Notes under the pieces: generated by a model | What the model was told of the DNA's origin: nothing | What the model saw: the letters and a program-made list of their open reading frames with translations, nothing else | The model's database searches: none | Program-made: the position numbers and the translations under genes | Assembly: GCA_022009835.1 (NCBI GenBank) | Contig: CP091726.1 | Coordinates: 1,240,001-1,304,000 of the forward strand | Source of the DNA: Bacilli bacterium | GTDB lineage: Bacteria > Bacillota_I > Bacilli_A > RF39 > UBA660 | Reading direction: 5' to 3' | DNA: 64,000 bases | Part shown: positions 21,147-31,607 of the stretch, one piece after another | How the letters are laid out: each line of letters begins with the position of its first letter | Position numbering within the stretch: position 1 is the stretch's first letter

Positions 21147-22490
21147 TACACTTACCTATATATCTAAACTTACTTTCATCTATATTATCATATTTACCAT
21201 TTAAGATGTCTTCTACATCATTTAATACATCATTTATATCTACAAATTCTCCTTTGATATTGGTGAATGTTTCTGCTACAAACATTGGTTGTGAGAAGTA
21301 GTTTCTTAGTTTTCTTGAACGATAGAATACTAATTTATCTTCTTCGGATAATTCTTCTATTCCTAGTACGGCGATGATTTCTTCTAGTTCTTCATATCTA
21401 GTTAGTGATGCTAGTACTTTTTCTACTAATGTAAAGTGTCTTTCGCCATTTTATCTCTATCTATTAGTTTTGATGTTGATTTGAAAACATTAATAGCAGG
21501 ATATAAGCCTAGTTCGGCGATTTTTCTATCTAGAACAATTTGTCCATCCATATAACTCATTACGGTTTGAACAGCATCATCGGTTAAGTCATCTGCTGGG
21601 ATATAGATAGCTTGGAATGATGTAATTGATCCTTTATCATTTGAATTTATTCTTTCTTCAATTTCACTTATTTCTCCTGCCATATTAGCGGGATATCCAT
21701 TTTCTATTAATAGTTCTTTTAAATCAGTTGATATTTCGGCTTTGGCTTGGATAAATCTATAGATGTTATCGATGAAGATTAGGACATCTTGTCCTTTTTC
21801 ATCTCTTAAGTATTCAGCCATTCTTAATCCAGTAGCTACTGATTTACTTCTGGATACGGGATTATCACCCATTTGTCCATAGACCATGGTCATTTTATCT
21901 AATAGGTTTGAACTTCTCATATCGTCATATAGTTCTCTTCCTTCACGACTACGCTCTCCTGCTCCTACAAAGACAGCATTTGAGTTAGAAGAAGCATAGA
22001 TATTATGAATTAACTCTTTTATTAATACGGTTTTACCTACTCCAGCTCCTCCTAGTAATCCCATTTTGAAGCCTTTTTGTAATGGGGCAAAGAAGTCAAT
22101 TACTTTGATTCCTGTCCATAATGGTTCTGTTTCTACTTTTACTTCTTTTAGTGATACGGTATTACTTTTTACTTTTACTTTTTTCTCACTTTCAAATGGT
22201 AATCCATCTATAACATCACCATAAGAATCAAATACTCTTCCTAATATTTTATCTGAATATTCTACTTCTATTCCATCACTTTTTTTGGTTACTATACTTC
22301 CTTTTTGTAATCCTCTTGTGGAATATAGGCTTATACAGGTAGCAGATATGTTATTTATTTCTACTACTTCAAAGACATATTTATTATTATCTTCTACTTC
22401 TAGAATATCTCCTATTTTGATATCATTACTTTGATAATATTATTTCTACAGAAATATCGTTTATTGTTATTATTTTTACCTATTTTTCAT
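21133..22490 (-). CDS. F1 ATPase beta-like subunit, divergent
   Basis: About 450 residues. Walker A GGAGVGKT near residue 145, GAGERSREGRELYDDM (the catalytic Glu follows GERSR) and Walker B DVLIFIDNIYRFIQA. The conserved beta motif N-E-P-P-G-A-R is replaced by GQMGDNPVSRSKSV, so this is not a standard housekeeping beta. Two extra A's in the first ten codons must be removed to read MKIGKIITINDISVEI. It overlaps the alpha gene by 11 bases. ATP hydrolysis looks feasible; coupling to ion flow is doubtful (see the c-like gene). Confidence 0.8.
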
Positions 22491-23807
22491 TTGTTTCACC
22501 TACTTCCAAGAATCTATATAATTCAAGCATTTCTTCTTTACTTTTTGGAGAGAACTTATTTTGTTTTAGTTTATCTAGGATTAATTTTCCTTCTTTCATT
22601 CTATTTTTGTAGTTCAATACTCATTTCATCAATATTGGCTAATTCATAGATATCTCTTACTTCTAGGTATTCTAGCAATTTGCTTCTTACTAAGCTTCCT
22701 AGTTTTTTTACTTCAGGAGATTGTACCGCTCCTCCTAGTCGGGATACGGATAGTCCATAGTTTAGAGCTGGTTTTTCTCCTTTGGCAAAGTTTTTACTTG
22801 ATAATACTATTTGGCCATCACATATTGATATTATGTTAGTAGATATATAGTCTGTTATATCTGATGATTTTGTTTCTACAATTGGTAATATTGTTATTGA
22901 GCCACCATCTTTATGTTGACATCCTTTTTCTAGCAACTTACTATGAGCGTAGAAGATATCTGATGGATAAGCATCTCTTCCTGGTGTTTTTTTACTTGCT
23001 AATGATATTTGTCTATATACATCGGCATGTTTCTTTAGGTCATCTAGAACTACTAATACATCATAAGAATCCATCATCATTTGTTCTGCTATTGAAAGGG
23101 CTACATATGGTGTTAAATAGGTTCTATTTGGTAATTCATCATGGAATGAGGCAATGATGATTGTATATGATGCTGCTCCTCTTTTAGTTAGTTCATAGTA
23201 GATATCTTTTACTTCTTTTTTTGTTTTTCCTAAGGCTACATAGATACATACCATATTTTTATCTTTTTGATTTACTATGGCATCTAGGGCTATTTGAGTT
23301 TTTCCGGTCTTTTTATCTCCTATTATTAATTGTCTTTGTCCTCTTCCTATTGGATATAACATATCAATACTTGTTAATCCGGTTAAGAACTCTCTTGTTA
23401 CTAATCCTCTATCCATGATAGGAATTGGTTCATTTTCTATTGGAACTTCAACTAGGTTATCAAATCTTTTACCCGCTATTAAGTCATTACCAAAGATATC
23501 GATTACTTTACCCATTGAGTCCATACTAAATAAGCATTTAAATTGTTTCTTTAATGAATATACTTCATCTCCTGGATTTATTTCTTTTGATACTTCTACT
23601 AATGATACTGTGATATTATTTTTTCCTACAGCAAAAACAAATCCTTTGGCTTTTCCTGCTATATCTACTTCTTCATAGTAAGTGATATCATTTAGTCCAG
23701 ATACAATTACGGTATATGGATTTACTTTTTATTACTTTACCTACTGAATATATATTATTATTATTTTTTATGTCTTCGACTTTTTTGTCTACTTTTTTTA
23801 GTTCCAT
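22480..23807 (-). CDS. F1 ATPase alpha-like subunit
   Basis: About 442 residues, shorter than the usual 500. The N-terminal barrel reads IYSVGKVIK..NPYTVIVSGL. The nucleotide fold has GDKKTGKTQIALDAI near residue 160, ALSIAEQMMMDSYDVLVVLDD and GRDAYPSDIFYAHSKLLEK. NYGLSVSRLGGAVQSPEVKK gives the family SRxGG region. The C-terminal helices continue through LLEYLEVRDIYELANIDE into about 45 more residues once one A near 22600 is removed. The ATG at 23807 has GAAGGG 10 bases upstream; another ATG at 23816 lacks spacing. Alpha carries the non-catalytic nucleotide site in F1. Confidence 0.85.
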
Positions 23808-23808
23808 A

Positions 23809-24571
23809 TCACACATTCCCTTCATTTAAACTAAAGTCATATATTTTGTTACGGTAAAGTATTTTTATTCCTTTATAAATACTTTCACTTACTCTAGTCT
23901 TTACTTTTTTATCTATATAATCATAATTTTCTTTGGTACTTGGTACAAGTACTACTACTGTTGGATCATTTAACTGTATTAGTCTATTTAAATAATCAAT
24001 AAAATCTTCCATATTGAATTTATTGCTTGATAAGTATATTTCATAGACTTTATATTCTTCTGCGGTTAGTTCTTTTTTAAGTAGGCATTTCTTTCTTCTG
24101 GTAGCATTAATTCTATTTTTGTATATTTCTTCTGGTGTAAACTTATTTCTTAATTTGACACAGAAATCATATTTGTTATCATCTTTGATATTTGATAAAA
24201 AAATCTTTTATTAAATCTTCATAATTGATAATAAACTTCTGCTCTATCTTCTTATTTATTTCAAATATATTCTTATCTAGATAACTTGTTTCAGTAAGTA
24301 AGTCAATTATGCTTGTATCAAAGTCATAACTTGGTCCTCGTTCACTTAAACTATTATCTTTTTAACCCATTCTTTCTTTTTTCTAATTCACTTTCTAATT
24401 CAGAAAGTCGTTTTTTTCTTTTTCATCTATTAAGTAATCATATTCTTTTAATTTATCAACAAAATATGATTTTGATTTTTCATCAACCTGTTTAACAGCA
24501 TTTTTAAGTATTAAACTCATTACTACTACTAAAAGGATGATAACAACAAAAGAGATAATAAAGTATGTCAT
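23809..24571 (-). CDS. b/delta-like fused stator subunit
   Basis: About 250 residues as one frame after repair. MTYFIISFVVIILLVVVMSL forms a single N-terminal helix. A charged coiled coil (DEKE.KRLSELESELEKRK) like subunit b follows. The C-terminal domain (FIDYLNRLIQLNDPTVVVLV, then VSESIYKGIKILYRNKIYDF) resembles delta/OSCP, which binds the alpha N-termini. Fused b-delta proteins are known in mycobacteria; a separate origin here is likely. The ATG overlaps the c-like stop region and the TGA overlaps the alpha start. Confidence 0.55.
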
Positions 24572-24572
24572 A

Positions 24573-24818
24573 TTATCCCACTAATGGATTAAAGAATAGC
24601 AATAAGAAACAAAATGCAAATAAGAATAATAAGAATATTGCAAATATTATTAATATTGTCATTATTGAATGTACTACATCATTTTTAGTCTCAGGGTTTC
24701 TTCCAACTGCTTCTGCTACCCTTCCACCTAATAATCCTATTCCTAGTCCTAATCCTAAAAAGGCTAGTCCTACCATTACTCCTATAGCAACTGCTGTTGC
24801 TGATAAAATACTTTCCAT
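24573..24818 (-). CDS. F0 c-like subunit lacking the ion-binding carboxylate
   Basis: 81 residues, uninterrupted frame, RBS AGGAGG. Helix 1 GLAFLGLGLGIGLLGG and the loop RVAEAVGRNPETKND are plainly those of the c family (Gly-rich helix, R-x-P-E loop). Helix 2 reads SIMTILIIFAIFLLFLFAF with no Asp or Glu anywhere in the membrane, and helix 1 has none either. The ion-carrying carboxylate of ordinary c rings is therefore missing, and no frame error explains it. First gene of the ATPase operon; a TATAAT-like -10 lies near 24877. Confidence 0.8.
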   Translation of the reverse strand: MESILSATAVAIGVMVGLAFLGLGLGIGLLGGRVAEAVGRNPETKNDVVHSIMTILIIFAIFLLFLFAFCFLLLFFNPLVG

Positions 24819-24867
24819 AAATAATTCCTCCTTCTATATTTTTCCCTATTTCTTTTTATTATATGTC

Positions 24868-25574
24868 CTATATTTGTATCAGTATAATAACATACTTTTT
24901 GTTATTTCTTTCTTTTTCTACTAAATAATATACTAAACCATTATCTATATATATATTCATTACACTAGGTAATTCTTCTCTTATTCTAATTATATATTTT
25001 TTTCACTATTACGATTAAATTCTTCTGTAGTTAAGGTTTTATCATTAATAGCATCTACTACTGTAGTGTTTTTATTTAATTTGATGTATTCATTAAATAT
25101 GTCAGTAGCGATATCTTTATAGTTTACTTTTTAATTTATTTAACATATCGTCATTTGTTAATTCTTTTTTTATTTCTTAAATCAATATTTGTGGTAATAA
25201 CAACTTCGTTATTTTCTTCTTTTTTTCTTTGACAATATAGCTTATTTTTTTATTGATAATATATCTTTGTATACTCCTTTAGTAATATTCATATCAATAA
25301 TATTATTCTTATTTATTTCTTCTTGCTTTTTTTATGAAGTTATTTTTTTGATGTCTTCACTAACATTATTTATATAAACAAGATTTCCTTCAGTACTAAT
25401 ATAATAATCTACTTTATTACTTATGTACTTATCTATATAATAATGTTTGCCATATTTATGATAATAGGCATACATCCAGTATGTACTCATCGATATAACA
25501 AGACATATTATCATTGTAAATACTAAAATAAATCTTTTATTGCTATAATCTTTCTTTTTATTCTTTTTCCTCAT
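24868..25574 (-). CDS. Unknown membrane-anchored extracellular protein
   Basis: About 235 residues. A basic N-terminus (RKKNKKKDYSNKRF) precedes one membrane helix (ILVFTMIICLVISMSTYW). The rest is exposed and hydrophilic, with DKTLTTEEFNRNSEKNIYIR and LPSVMNIYIDNGLVYYLVEK readable across shifts. Type II membrane topology. No family recognised. It precedes the ATPase operon, and its last codons overlap the probable ATPase promoter. Confidence 0.5.
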
Positions 25575-25732
25575 AGTATCCTACTTTCCTACTATTAAAG
25601 TATATCATTTTTTTATAAAATGCAATTATTAATTATTATAATTTCTTTATTTAGGTAATCTGCTATTCTTACTATATAAATAGTACCATATTTTTTTGGG
25701 TTTTAAACAAGATATTTCGTAAAAAGTCCATT

Positions 25733-26908
25733 TTATTTATGAACTTTTTTTCTAATTCTTTTTATTGTTTCACTATTGGCATTAGTAATACAATCAGTCC
25801 AATTTAGATCACTAGTTAGATCTCCAAGGAAAGAAATTAAAACTTCTACTATCCATGGTACTAGGAAAACTACTACAGCATAGATAATTCTTTTGATAAA
25901 TAGATTTAATGTTTTCTTTTGTTCTTTTTCATCACTATTTATAACTGACTTTGAAAAATCTATTGTCCCAATAACAATTAAGCCTATTGGAATTGCTATT
26001 CTAGCAATATTTATTAGAATTTTGGCAAAAGTATATTATTCTTAATATACCTGGATTTTCACATGCTTCAATCATTTCTATACCACTATCCTTATTGTCA
26101 TTTATATTTGAATTGTCACTATTATTATTATTGTTATTATTGTTATTATTGTTATTGTTATTATTATTATTGTTATTATTATTATTGTTGTTATTATTGT
26201 TATTATTGTTATTATTGTTATTATTGTTGTTGTTATTATTGTTATTATTGTTATTATTATTGTTATTATTGTTATCTTCTGGGTTAGTTATATCTGATTT
26301 TCCAGTACATACTGACGTTGTTGTATATGCTGAATAATCTGATAACATTAATGATTTAGCTTTATCTTTATAATAACTTACTGTATTACTTGGTAATTTA
26401 TTACCAAATACATCTTTGCTACTCAATGTATCTCCTTCATATCCTATATATATACTTCCGATATTTGTCCATACTTTTACCATATCTATTTACTATTTCT
26501 GGTTCAGCTTGTAAATACATATTACTAGGTAAATTATATTTACCACTTAATACTAATTCTGATATATATAATATTTCTCCTTGCTTACTAGTATCTACTA
26601 GCGAAGTATATGATGTATCTTTATAACTACTATAACTTCCATAGGCATTATTATCAAGGTTATATATTTTTTTGATACCAGTTTGATCCTTTTTTTCTAC
26701 TAGCATTATTTAAGGCAACACTAGCTACATTTAATCTTCTAAAGAAGTTATCTTCTTTAACTGAAAGTGTATCAGCTCCTGATTCTCTATATACTATTTT
26801 TCCTAATTGCATAGCTGCTTCTTTAGTACAGGCTGATGCATTTACAGTACTAGCAGTAAATAATACTAGTAAACTAAATACTAACAATATTTTTTTTATT
26901 TTTTTCAT
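25733..26908 (-). CDS. SleB/CwlJ-like wall hydrolase with Asn tract and C-terminal membrane domain
   Basis: The signal peptide KILLVFSLLVLFTASTVNASA is followed by a Hydrolase_2-type domain: LGKIVYRESGADTLSVKED with the presumed catalytic Glu, NVASVALNNASRKKG, YNLPSNMYLQAEPEIVN and VWTNIGSIYIGYEG. Then 51 consecutive Asn residues and a C-terminal region with two hydrophobic helices (NIARIAIPIGLIVIGTIDF and YAVVVFLVPWIVEVLISF). That last part resembles VirB2/TrbC-like pilin segments found in gut Bacilli. The start at 26908 has AGGAAG; the GTG at 26920 lies inside that RBS. SleB-type enzymes cleave peptidoglycan, often spore cortex. Whether this one is spore-linked is unknown. Confidence 0.6.
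26121..26273 (-). repeat. Poly-Asn trinucleotide tract, 51 codons
   Basis: An uninterrupted AAT/AAC codon run inside the wall hydrolase. The mix of both codons suggests selection for a flexible Asn linker rather than a fresh microsatellite expansion, but slippage would change its length in frame. Confidence 0.9.
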
Positions 26909-27047
26909 ATTCTTCCTCACTACAAATTAATTCTATCATACATAATATTAAAAAGCAATAATATGAAAGAAAAAAGTGATTACTCACTCTAGAGAAATCA
27001 ATCATATGTTACACTTTTTTATAAAAAGTTCTTTTCTGCCTATAGAC

Positions 27048-27076
27048 ATATTATAAAAAAGTATTATGTTTGTCAA
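27048..27076 (-). promoter_or_regulatory. Outward-facing promoter at the IS left end
   Basis: TTGACA (27071-27076), 17 bases, TAATAT (27048-27053) pointing left toward the wall hydrolase gene. The TTGACA is part of a 12-base inverted repeat (TTTGTCAAGGAT/ATCCTTGACAAA, 27069-27109) that may end transposase transcription. A terminator-like repeat at 26963-26988 lies between this promoter and the next gene. Confidence 0.45.
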
Positions 27077-27135
27077 GGATGGCTTTGCCATTTATTTATC
27101 CTTGACAAATGTTAATATCTTTTTTATACGCTTTA

Positions 27136-28084
27136 TTAAGCAGAAAGAAAATTAAGTTTGTATTCTTCTACTATTTGGTTTGGACTTTTAAAGTCTAATA
27201 CTTTTTTAGCTATATTATTATATCTTGCATTATATCTTTTAAGTTTCTTTTTTTAAATCTTCTTCTGATGTAAATTCATTCCTACTATAAAACCTTTCTC
27301 CATCTATTTTGTGACTTCTTTCAACTTTTCCATTTTGCCACGGCGAATATGGTCTTGTTCGTCTATGTATCATTCCTAAATCTTTTAATGTTAATTCAAA
27401 CAATGTCGGTAGATTTGTCTCAATCTGATTATTAACAAATTCTGGTCCATTATCTGTCTGAATAGTATTTATTTTTTTAATCCCATTTTTTTCTTCTAAT
27501 GTTCTTATAAACTTACTAGTATTAGTGACACTTTTTTTCATCTACTATTTCAAGTATTCTTTTTTTCTTGAAAAATTCATCTATTGCTGTTATTTGATAG
27601 TATTTCTTATCTATTGTATCAAATAGCAAACATTCTTTAGGAACATATTTTTATATCCACTTGTACTTTATCGCCAGGATATTGACCTCTTATTTCTTTA
27701 TGTCTTGTATATCCTTTTTCTTATTTTTTTACTTTTTTTCTTTAGGAAATTTTTTTATCTGTTTCAACATTGAACCATAACTTCTTTTTATATCCTCTTT
27801 TTTTCTTAATTGAACATATACTTCTGCCAATCCATCGCAACCATACCTGCTATAAATTTGCTTGATCAATGTTAATTCTTCTTTTGTATGTGCATTAGGA
27901 TGCGAATGTGGTTTTCTGAATTGTAATGCTAAACTCCTTAAAGTTCCATCATACTTTTCAAGTTGTCTATATACAAATTGTCTATTGGTATGATACCTTT
28001 TTGCTGCCTTTGTTACACCATATTTTTAAAAGCAAATTCACATAACCTCTTCCTAAATCTCATTTCTTCTGTGATAATCTTCAT
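27136..28084 (-). CDS. IS481-type transposase
   Basis: About 316 residues. N-terminal helix-turn-helix (RFRKRLCEFALK.GV, then HTNRQFVYRQLEKYDGTLRS). The DDE core has KVQVDIKYVPKE, TIQTDNGPEFVNNQ and SPWQNGKVERSHK, giving D, D and E. The C-terminal YNNIAKKVLDFKSPNQ is the usual rve_3-type end. Eight or more T-run shifts interrupt the frame; if real, the copy is dead, but neighbouring essential genes are equally affected. Confidence 0.8.
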
Positions 28085-28204
28085 AGATACCACTCTTTCT
28101 GTATAATGTTTTTGTCGTGAACTTAATTATACCAGAATGGTATCTTTTTTTATATTAAATTTGTAACATATGTATTATAACTCAACAATGAAAGAAAAAA
28201 GTGA

Positions 28205-28497
28205 TTACTCACTTTTTAGTTTTTTTAAGATATAATGCTTGCAATCTACAGCACAATCATTTTCAAGATATTTATCAACATTTTTTTATAGTTGTTTATT
28301 TCTTTTAGCTTTTCTTGTTTTTTTCATCATAGAAACCTTTTAATCTTAATTTACTATAGGCTATATCACCAACTAAGTAATCATAATCTTCAAAAAAAGT
28401 CAGTATAATGATTTGTAAATTCTTCTAGTTCAAAGGCATTTTTTTATAATCCTTAATTAATTCATATTTATTATTTTGTACTTCTATTGTTTTTCAT
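28205..28497 (-). CDS. yutD: YutD-like (DUF1027) protein
   Basis: About 95 residues. After frame repair it reads DFFEDYDYLVGDIAYSKLRL followed by KGFYDEKNK, close to the YutD core (D-Y-I-V-G-D-W-G-Y..L-R-L-K-G-F-Y). The end has YLENDCAVDCKHYIL in place of the usual Cys-containing tail. Function unknown in the family. The stop codon lies within its terminator hairpin (AGTGA-TTAC-TCACT then T's). Confidence 0.65.
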
Positions 28498-28506
28498 ATT
28501 TTCACC

Positions 28507-30192
28507 TTATTCATAATTTTTAGAAAATGCTGTTTTTATTTGTTCATATTTGGCTAAACTTGAAGCTGAATTCCATGTTATAAAGCCTCCGGTTAAGCCA
28601 GCATCATATAATGCTTTTACTTGATCTTCTATTTTACTTGCTCCATAAATAACAGTTGGTTTCCAGTATGGTGTGTCATAGGCTGTTATCCAAGTTCTAG
28701 CTACCGCTGGTGTTGGGATCTCAGTTTGTCTAGCTGCTGCTCCTTTGGCCCAATTGTTTACTGTTTGATAAGCATTGGTCCATGTATCAACACTTCTACC
28801 AAAGTGATCGGTATATGGCATTGAACTGACAACATCAACAATGTTTGAAATAGCGGGCCAGTATTGTCCATAGGCAGTTACATATTCAGAAGAACATTCA
28901 CCAAAGACATCTACTGATAAGTATACTCCTTCTTTATGAATTTGATCTGTTGCATAGAATAAGAAGTTTTGAACAGCTTCGGCTTTTTCTTCATCATATT
29001 TATTTTTAAAATCGGCTTTGGCAACGGATAATTTATAAGCATTTTCAGGAAATCTAACATAATCGAATTGTATTTCATTAAAGCCCATTAATTTTTACTG
29101 CTTCTTTAGCTAATTCTACATTATAATACCAAACATTTCTGCTATAAGCTGATGGCCATCCAACACCATTTATACAATCTTCAGGATGATCTTTAGCATA
29201 ATGGGTATCATTAAATACTACTATTCTTCCAATGGCATATATTCCAGCTTCTTTTATTTTATTTATGGCTTCTTTATATTTATCGTTATCATTAATAGCG
29301 GTATTATATGCTGTTGGAGATATTTCTTTAGCTACCTCTGATGTGTAGGCTAAGGCTCCATCCTTAATATCCACTACTATGGCATTGACACCATTTTCTT
29401 TGGCTATTTTTAGATAACTATCAATACTTCCTATAACTCCTGCATTTAAATACATTGCTTTAGCAGATTTCATTAATTTATTATCTTCAAACTCTACTTT
29501 TGTATATGGATAATAATCTAAAGTAGAAGCTTTTTTCCTCCATATAATTCTCTACTTTTTATATTTTTCGATCTTTATGAGTATCATATACTCCATTCTC
29601 ATTATATACAGCGGTTGCTTCCTCTTCAGTATCTACTAGATACTTTGAATAAGTCCAGCCTTCAATATCATCTTTCTTTATTTTATACATATTAACAGTT
29701 CCATCTTCAAGTAACTTATCATAACCAGTTATTTCTAATTTGTTTCCCTTTTTTTATAAAAGATGCTATTTTTTTGAATCTGTTTCATTTTTGATATATT
29801 GTAACAGATGTTCTTACATATTTTTCTTTCTCTAGTACAACATCTTTTAAATCTTTTACTAACGATTCACTATTTATATAATATATATTTTTATCATAAT
29901 CTATTTTTAGTATATTTAATATTTTCTTTTTTTCTATTTTTATTATCATAGGCTGTTACTTTTTGTTCCTCTTGCTAATTCTTTTTCTTCTTTTAATATG
30001 TCTTCTTCATTTAGTGCATATATCTTTACGACATTAGTATTTGATGCAATATACATTGTATTTTTGGTTACTACTATTTCCTTTCCTTTAGTTAAAAGAA
30101 ATACTCCTACTAAAACTACTACTAATAGAACGATAGCTAGCAAAATTCTCCCTACTTTAATCTTTCTTCTTTTTCTTCTTCCCTTTTTCCAT
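28507..30192 (-). CDS. DUF4015-family putative glycoside hydrolase, membrane anchored
   Basis: About 560 residues. A basic start (KKGRRKRRKIK) and one helix (ILLAIVLLVVVLVGVFLL) anchor it. A short SH3-like segment (KNTMYIASNTNVVKIYALNE) follows. The C-terminal TIM-barrel domain of COG1306/DUF4015 includes NAGVIGSIDSYLKIAKENGV, AIVVDIKDGALAY, GFNEIQFDYVRFPEN and VDVFGECSS, with Asp/Glu residues at strand ends that may be catalytic. Dropping one G at 30188-30189 puts the ATG at 30192, preceded by AGGTGG, in frame; otherwise a GTG at 30203 would be needed. Substrate unknown, probably an extracellular glycan. Confidence 0.75.
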
Positions 30193-30414
30193 TTCCTTAC
30201 CACCTAAATATAGTATACCATATAAATTGCTTTTTATATATAATGATTTATACTATTTTTTTAATATTTTTTTCTATCGTTTAATTGCTTTTTTTAACGC
30301 CATGACTAATTATTAATTAACGATTCTATATAGATAATATCATATACCTTTAGTTATGTCAATATGTTTATTAACTCACTCATACATTTGTTTGTTATGC
30401 AATAAATAATTATA

Positions 30415-30443
30415 AAAATAAGATGTATTTTGCATCTTATTTT
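30415..30443 (-). terminator. Terminator of the HD-domain gene
   Basis: AAAATAAGATG paired with CATCTTATTTT, 7-base loop, ending in T's on minus. The upstream gap 30193-30414 holds only a TATACT -10 for the DUF4015 gene. Confidence 0.75.
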
Positions 30444-30445
30444 AA

Positions 30446-30958
30446 CTATTCACATATAAAAATACATATATTAACGTTTTTCCCTAGATTATAATTTATT
30501 TCTTTACTATAACCGGATACCTTTTCATATAACCATGCTACTTTATCCATTAAACTTACAATAATACTTTCTTTATATTTTGGTAATACTTTTAATACTT
30601 ATGGGAAACATGTGAGCTTCGATTATATTAATTTCTTTTTTTCTGATAATTCGAAATGTTTTTTTAGCATTTTTTTAGAAGCTATGATAGGATGATTTGT
30701 TAATAATTTGTGGGTATTATTAATATTATATTTATTTAGAAAAAAATCGTGTAAAAAGGCCTCCTCTAGTGGCTGATATATAATCTAAATTTAACATTTT
30801 ACATACTTTATATGAGTAATATGATACTCTTTTTGAGTGTTCTAATCTATTACTTTTTATGATGTGGACATGTTTCAAGTTTTTTTAAATTCTCTATTAG
30901 TAATAATATTTTTTTGATTATTTCTTTATATTCATAATCATTTATATCAATTTTTCAT
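30446..30958 (-). CDS. HD-domain hydrolase (HDIG type)
   Basis: About 170 residues. LEHSKRVSYYSYKVCKMLNL supplies the first His-Arg, (R)GGLLHDFFLNKYNIN the HD pair, LTNHPIIASKNA a following His and IIEAHMFPI another metal ligand. The pattern fits small HDIG phosphohydrolases of the YqeK/RNase Y-like fold. The family removes phosphate from nucleotides or nucleotide-like substrates; the precise one is not predictable. Several T-run shifts. Preceded by a weak start region (TATGAAAAAT). Confidence 0.65.
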
Positions 30959-31033
30959 ATTACACCTCTTAATATTATATTTTAGGTATCTTTCTGCAAT
31001 TATTTTAAGCAACTAAAAAGAAGCTTGAGCTTC

Positions 31034-31464
31034 TTATTTATCTAACATATTTAATAGATTTATCTTAAACATATCTCTATCGGCATGTGATTTAGATACC
31101 ATTACCCCTTTATAAGTTGTTAATTCTTTTTTTGATGTCCTTCAGTTAAGATATCATCTGGTGTTAAGTTATCTAACATTATTAATTTTTGATTTTCATA
31201 TACTGTGTAATGTAGTTTCATGTCACCATGAACCGCAGCAAACATTCTATCTGTTGGTAATTTTAATTCATACTTTGTAATTCCATCTTTAGTATTTTTT
31301 TAGATACAACTATTCCTTTAAAATTACCATCTCTGAATGATGGATAAAAAAATCAAATACTAATTTTTTTATAGGCCAGCATGTTATATTTTTTTACTGC
31401 ACGCTCTTTTTTTCTAAACTCATTTTTCATTTAAATATTCTATTACAAAAACTATTTTTTTCAT
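31034..31464 (-). CDS. Conserved-looking protein of unknown function
   Basis: About 145 residues after frame repair. The readable C-terminal part includes YELKLPTDRMFAAVHGDMKL, ENQKLIMLDNLTPDDILTEG and VMVSKSH. The N-terminus is MKKIVFVIEYLNEK and carries three or four shifts. No membrane segment and no recognised motif. The stop overlaps a GC-containing terminator at 31018-31035 (AAGAAGC-TTGA-GCTTCTT). Confidence 0.45.
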
Positions 31465-31571
31465 TTTTAACCTACTCCCCCTAGATTTCAAACGAAATGT
31501 ATTACGATTATACCATATTTTTATAGTGGTTGTCAAATGTTTTTAGTAAAAATTTTAGACTCCTATGTATG

Positions 31572-31600
31572 TTAAACACTACCCTTCGGGTAGTGTTTAA
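31572..31600 (-). terminator. Strong hairpin after the large adhesin gene
   Basis: TTAAACACTACCC paired with GGGTAGTGTTTAA, 13 perfect bases and a TTC centre, 8 bases after the stop codon. No clear T run on minus, so it may act as a pause or 3'-protection hairpin as much as a terminator. Confidence 0.6.
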
Positions 31601-31607
31601 TACTGTT

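Larger units (their letters stand above)
27003..28172. mobile_element. IS481-family insertion sequence
   Basis: About 1.17 kb with 11-base terminal inverted repeats CATATGTTACA (27003-27013) and TGTAACATATG (28162-28172) around one transposase gene. A 26-base direct repeat, ATGAAAGAAAAAAGTGATTA plus CTCACT, sits 14-15 bases outside each end (26963-26988, 28188-28213). The right-hand copy is the natural terminator of yutD. Confidence 0.75.

Noticed and set aside
20120..24500. Hydrophobic plus-strand frames across the ATPase operon
   Set aside because: No RBS or motifs; the minus strand encodes recognisable F1 motifs throughout.
26063..26337. Plus-strand frames of almost pure Leu or Tyr/Cys
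   Set aside because: They are the antisense readings of the poly-Asn codon tract and have no RBS.
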